DNA of 64,000 nucleotides from positions 52,195 through 116,194 of the forward strand of contig NZ_JAKLSQ010000014.1 in NCBI RefSeq assembly GCF_022014495.1. The letters are read 5' to 3'. Each line of letters opens with the position of its first letter. Within the stretch, counting starts at the first letter, position 1. This DNA comes from Sandaracinobacteroides sayramensis. Lineage in GTDB: Bacteria > Pseudomonadota > Alphaproteobacteria > Sphingomonadales > Sphingomonadaceae. The position numbers were made by a program, and so were the translations under genes. A model generated the notes under the pieces. It was not told where the DNA came from, did no database searches, and saw only the letters and a list, made by a program, of their open reading frames with translations. Positions 60,714 to 64,000 of this stretch are shown piece after piece.

Positions 60714-61250
60714 TCAGCCGGCGAACCCGCCGGAATCGAGAAACGCCTGCTCCTCGGCCGTGGTCTCGCGGCCGAGGAGTTCGTTTCGATGCGGGAAGCG
60801 GCCGAAGCGGGCGATCGCCTCGCGGTGCACTTCGGCATAGTGCAGCAGCTCCGGGCCGAGCGGGCGGATGAGCTCCACCGCCTTTTCCTGATCGGCGAGC
60901 GCTTCCGAATGCTCGTAGGGCAGATAGAAGAACAGGCGGAGGTCCGGCGCCACCTGCTGGTCTTGCCCGGCGGCGATCGCGGCTTCGGCGATCTGTAGCG
61001 CCTTCGCGTCGGTCTCGAACATGCGAGCCGAGCCGCGGAAAGCGTTGCGCGGGAACTGGTCCAGCAGGATCATCAGCGCCAGCGCGCCATCGGCGCTTTC
61101 CGCCCAGCCGTCGAGGTCGCCGCGCGCGGCGGCTTCATGCGCTTCCAGGAAGCGGGCGCGGAAGTCCGCGTCGAAAGCGTCGTCCTTGCGGAACCAGGCT
61201 TCGGCGCCGGCGTCGCGCCAGAAGTTCGTCACGTCTGTCGGTTCGGTCAT
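60714..61250 (-). CDS. DUF924 family protein
   Basis: A 178-residue helical protein of the DUF924 family, marked by VTNFWRDAGAEAWFRKDDAFD, LMILLDQFPRNAFRGSARMF and RFGRFPHRNELLGRE. The function is not established. Its start overlaps the queE stop by four bases, placing it last in the queC-queE-DUF924 operon, though a role in queuosine synthesis is not known. Confidence 0.88.
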   Translation of the reverse strand: MTEPTDVTNFWRDAGAEAWFRKDDAFDADFRARFLEAHEAAARGDLDGWAESADGALALMILLDQFPRNAFRGSARMFETDAKALQIAEAAIAAGQDQQVAPDLRLFFYLPYEHSEALADQEKAVELIRPLGPELLHYAEVHREAIARFGRFPHRNELLGRETTAEEQAFLDSGGFAG

Positions 61251-61879
61251 GGGATCCCCGTTACCTTGTGGGTTTGAAGCGAAAGCCGCCATTTCGGGTT
61301 GGCGAGGCACCAGTCGATCGCCGCGGCGATATTGCGGAGCTGGGCAGGGCCGTCCATCGGCTGCACGAAGAAATGCGCGAAATCCCAGCTCTCCACTTGG
61401 GGCGGCAGCAGGGTGGGTTGCGGATAGACCAGCTTCAGCTCGTCGCCCCGGCGCTGGACGATCTCGGCGCCGGCCTTCGGGCTGATGCAGAGCCAGTCGA
61501 TCCCGTCCGGCGCTTCCACCGTGCCGTTCGATTCCACCGCGACGCGGAAGCCCTTCGCGTGCAGCGCGGCGATCAGCGGCGGGTCCAGTTGCAGCAGCGG
61601 CTCGCCGCCGGTGCAAACCACCAGCCGATGCGCGCGTTCCGCGCCCCACATCGCCTCCACCGCCGTGGCGAGATCGTCCGCCGTCTGGAACCGGCCGCCG
61701 CCCTCGCCGTCCATCCCGACGAAATCCGTGTCGCAGAACTGGCAGACGGCCTCCGCCCTATCCTGCTCCCGCCCGGTCCAGAGGTTGCAGCCGGCGAAGC
61801 GCAGGAACACGGCGCGCATGCCCGTCTGCGCGCCCTCCCCTTGCAGGGTCAGGAACAGTTCCTTGACCGCGTAGCTCAT
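61247..61879 (-). CDS. queE: 7-carboxy-7-deazaguanine synthase
   Basis: A 210-residue radical-SAM enzyme that makes 7-carboxy-7-deazaguanine for queuosine. The cluster cysteines are in GCNLWTGR...VCQFCDTD: the first is separated by 14 residues from the C-x2-C pair, as in the Burkholderia/E. coli-type QueE rather than the canonical C-x3-C-x2-C. TGGEPLLQ is the SAM-binding segment. It overlaps queC by four bases. Confidence 0.93.
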   Translation of the reverse strand: MSYAVKELFLTLQGEGAQTGMRAVFLRFAGCNLWTGREQDRAEAVCQFCDTDFVGMDGEGGGRFQTADDLATAVEAMWGAERAHRLVVCTGGEPLLQLDPPLIAALHAKGFRVAVESNGTVEAPDGIDWLCISPKAGAEIVQRRGDELKLVYPQPTLLPPQVESWDFAHFFVQPMDGPAQLRNIAAAIDWCLANPKWRLSLQTHKVTGIP

Positions 61880-62577
61880 GCGTAGATCGTCGGGTCCGGC
61901 ACGTTCGCCTCGGCGAAGCCCTTTTGCCGCAGGCGGCAACTGTCGCATGCGCCGCAATGCGTGCCGTCCGGCGTCGGATCGTAGCAGGACCAGGTGAGGC
62001 CGATGTCCAGCCCGTTTTCCACCGCGGCCTGCACGATTCCGGCCTTGGAGAGGTGCAGCAGCGGCGTGTGCACCTTGTAATGTGCCGCGCCTTCCACACC
62101 CGCCTTGGTGGCGAGGTTCGCCATCGCCTCGAAGCTGGCCACGAACTCCGGCCGGCAATCGGGGTAGCCGGAATAGTCCAGCGCGTTCACGCCGATCATC
62201 AGGTCCGCGCCGCCGGCCGCCTCCGCCCAGCCGAGCGCCACCGACAGGAAGATGGTGTTGCGCGCCGGCACATAGGTGACGGGGATTCCCGGCTGCACCC
62301 CGTCCTTCGGCACTTCGATGTCGGCCGTCAGCGCCGAGCCGCCGAAGCCGCGCAAATCCAGCGGCAGGCGGATATGGCGCTCCACCCGGTAATGCGCGGC
62401 CAGCGCGTCGGCCGCTTCCAGCTCGCGGCGGTGGCGCTGGTTGTAGTCGATCGTCAGCGCCAGCACCCGCGCGCCGGCGTTGCTGGCGATGGCGAGGCAG
62501 GTGGCGCTGTCGAGCCCGCCCGAAAGCAGGAGGACGAGGGGTCGCCCTGCGAGGTTCTGGAGTTGCGTGTCTTTCAC
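61876..62577 (-). CDS. queC: 7-cyano-7-deazaguanine synthase
   Basis: A 233-residue PP-loop ATPase converting the QueE product to preQ0. The PP-loop is [14 protein letters not shown]; the zinc cysteines are in [18 protein letters not shown]. The GTG at 62577 was chosen because AGGG lies 5 nt upstream; a TTG at 62589 would add four residues. It is the first gene of the queC-queE-DUF924 unit and is divergent from hemA. Confidence 0.93.
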   Translation of the reverse strand: MKDTQLQNLAGRPLVLLLSGGLDSATCLAIASNAGARVLALTIDYNQRHRRELEAADALAAHYRVERHIRLPLDLRGFGGSALTADIEVPKDGVQPGIPVTYVPARNTIFLSVALGWAEAAGGADLMIGVNALDYSGYPDCRPEFVASFEAMANLATKAGVEGAAHYKVHTPLLHLSKAGIVQAAVENGLDIGLTWSCYDPTPDGTHCGACDSCRLRQKGFAEANVPDPTIYA

Positions 62578-62716
62578 TTTGCCCTGCAATGCTGATAAGT
62601 GCGACCCTTAGTCGCTTGCCTGCGGCATTACCACGCTTGCAAGCGCGCCCGCGCGCTTCTACGGCCGGGGGGAGGGAAAAGAATGACGGGATGGGCGGAA
62701 AGGCGCGATACTCGCT

Positions 62717-63934
62717 GTGGTTGACTATAACCTGATCTTCAAGTCGGCGATCGATCGCCTGCACGAGGAAGGCCGCTACCGCGTCTTCATCGATATCCTG
62801 CGCAACAAGGGCGGCTTTCCCAACGCCCGCTGCTTCGCCGGGCACAACGGCCCGAAGCCGATCACCGTCTGGTGTTCCAACGACTATCTGGCGATGGGGC
62901 AGCACCCCAAGGTGATCGCCGCCATGGAAGAGGCGCTGCACGACGTCGGCGCCGGATCGGGCGGCACCCGCAACATCGGCGGCAACACCCATTACCATAT
63001 CGACCTGGAAGCCGAGCTGGCCGACCTGCACGGCAAGGAAGGCGCGCTGCTCTTCACCTCCGGCTATGTCTCCAACGAGGCGACTCTGGCGACGCTGGGC
63101 AAGCTGCTGCCGGGCTGCATCATCTTTTCCGACGAGCTGAACCATGCCTCGATGATCGCCGGCATCCGCAATTCCGGCTGCGAGAAGCGCGTCTGGCGGC
63201 ACAACGACCTGGAGCATCTGGAAGAGCTGCTGAAGGAATCGGATCCCGAGACGCCGAAGCTGATCGCCTTCGAATCGGTCTATTCGATGGACGGGGACAT
63301 CGCGCCGCTGCACGCCATCTGCGACCTCGCGGACCAATATGGCGCGCTGACCTATCTGGACGAAGTGCATGCGGTGGGGATGTACGGCCCGCGCGGCGGC
63401 GGCATTTCCGAGCGCGACGATGCGGCCGGCCGCCTCACCATCATCGAGGGCACGCTGGGCAAGGCCTTCGGCGTGATGGGCGGCTATATCGCCGCCGACC
63501 AGACCATCATCGACTGCATCCGCAGCTATGCCCCCGGCTTCATCTTCACCACCTCGCTCTCGCCCGTGCTGGTCGCCGGCGTGCTGGCGAGCGTCCGCCA
63601 CCTGAAGCAGTCCGGCGAGGAGCGCGAGGCGCAGCAGGCCGCCGCCGCGACGCTGAAGCGGCTGATGGCGGAAGCCGGCCTGCCGGTGATGCCGAGCGTC
63701 TCCCACATCGTGCCGCTGATGGTCGGCTGCCCGGTGAAGGCGAAGAAGATCAGCGACATCCTGCTGGCGGAATATGGCGTCTATGTGCAGCCGATCAATT
63801 TCCCCACCGTGCCGCGCGGCAGCGAACGGCTGCGCTTCACCCCCGGACCGGCGCACTCCGAAGCGATGATGCAGGAACTGGTGGCGGCGCTGGCGGAAAT
63901 CTGGGACCGGCTGGAGATGCGCGCCGCGGCTTGA
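62717..63934 (+). CDS. hemA: 5-aminolevulinate synthase
   Basis: A 405-residue PLP enzyme condensing glycine and succinyl-CoA to 5-aminolevulinate, the first step of haem synthesis in alphaproteobacteria. The PLP lysine is about K249 in [27 protein letters not shown] and [12 protein letters not shown] are characteristic. The start is GTG 62717 ([21 protein letters not shown], first residues). A two-hairpin element begins shortly after its stop and runs off the window. Confidence 0.96.
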   Translation: MVDYNLIFKSAIDRLHEEGRYRVFIDILRNKGGFPNARCFAGHNGPKPITVWCSNDYLAMGQHPKVIAAMEEALHDVGAGSGGTRNIGGNTHYHIDLEAELADLHGKEGALLFTSGYVSNEATLATLGKLLPGCIIFSDELNHASMIAGIRNSGCEKRVWRHNDLEHLEELLKESDPETPKLIAFESVYSMDGDIAPLHAICDLADQYGALTYLDEVHAVGMYGPRGGGISERDDAAGRLTIIEGTLGKAFGVMGGYIAADQTIIDCIRSYAPGFIFTTSLSPVLVAGVLASVRHLKQSGEEREAQQAAAATLKRLMAEAGLPVMPSVSHIVPLMVGCPVKAKKISDILLAEYGVYVQPINFPTVPRGSERLRFTPGPAHSEAMMQELVAALAEIWDRLEMRAAA

Positions 63935-63948
63935 GGCTGGGACTTTTT

Positions 63949-64000
63949 GCCTCCGGCGGCCAGGGCTTTGCCCTGGACCCAGCAGGGGCGTGACGCCCCT
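63949..64000 (+). repeat. Two-hairpin 3' element downstream of hemA, cut by window end
   Basis: GCCTCCGGCGG, hairpin 2 (CCAGGGCTTTGCCCTGG), ACCCAG and most of hairpin 1 (CAGGGGCGTGACGCCCCT) are visible. Hairpin 2 lies 25 nt after the stop. Confidence 0.85.

Overview
The window is high-GC alphaproteobacterial chromosome, most likely from the Sphingomonadales. The signs are a short 429-residue bacterial prolyl-tRNA synthetase without an editing insert, the 1550-residue NAD-dependent glutamate dehydrogenase, 5-aminolevulinate synthase (Shemin-route haem synthesis), a PEPxxWA-CTERM protein, RpoH, and housekeeping orders such as rpmF-plsX-fabH-ihfA-merR. No phage, conjugation or CRISPR genes and no tRNA or rRNA genes were found.

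Layout. 0-7 kb: end of an acyl-CoA dehydrogenase, secG-pyrG, then proS-lolC-lolD as an overlapping operon. 7-8.7 kb: an AT-rich island with three small membrane proteins of unknown function. 8.8-14.7 kb: metZ-apaG-lysR, a periplasmic peroxidase with an MliC-type lipoprotein, and an OmpR/EnvZ-type pair. 14.9-24.1 kb: the large glutamate dehydrogenase, an unknown protein, sseA-metC-amidase, and a parS-like site. 24.3-31.2 kb: MAPEG-nagZ-scpA, rpmF-plsX-fabH, ihfA-merR, and map coupled to a ParD-like gene. 31.3-39.8 kb: a lone ParA-type ATPase, rpsF-rpsR-rplI, rpoN, lptB, a nickel/cobalt dmeR-dmeF pair, and glnB-glnA behind a clear sigma-54 promoter. 39.8-52.4 kb: thioesterase, a Kef-type antiporter, a long leftward series (cysS, cvpA, radA, folP, apt, mtnP, S1/P1 nuclease) and a cystathionine gamma-synthase-like enzyme. 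52.4-64 kb: DUF937, a second lower-GC island with an EamA transporter, ampD-like/eamA/djlA-like genes, a JAMM protease divergent from rluD, rpoH, a PEP-CTERM protein, the queC-queE-DUF924 operon and hemA.

Functional links. Several genes serve sulfur and methionine metabolism (metZ, metC, the CGS-like enzyme, sseA, mtnP, map). Nitrogen control is represented by rpoN, glnB, glnA and the glutamate dehydrogenase; the glnB promoter matches the RpoN encoded about 4 kb away. Envelope biogenesis (secG, lolCD, lptB, nagZ, ampD-like) and translation are also strongly represented.

The most unusual content is repetitive non-coding DNA. (1) A two-hairpin element occurs eight times, always 3-28 nt after a stop codon and always with the same polarity relative to the gene. 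Its stems differ between copies but stay paired. (2) A GTCACCCCGGG palindrome occurs eight times, with several half copies. (3) In two places this palindrome is the core of a 220-235 bp MITE-like element with terminal inverted repeats. Both copies sit in the T-tract of an intrinsic terminator and are flanked by 8-9 bp direct repeats, and the core of one is inverted relative to its arms. (4) The two atypical islands share a 25-bp motif and a common right-end segment although their gene content is unrelated.
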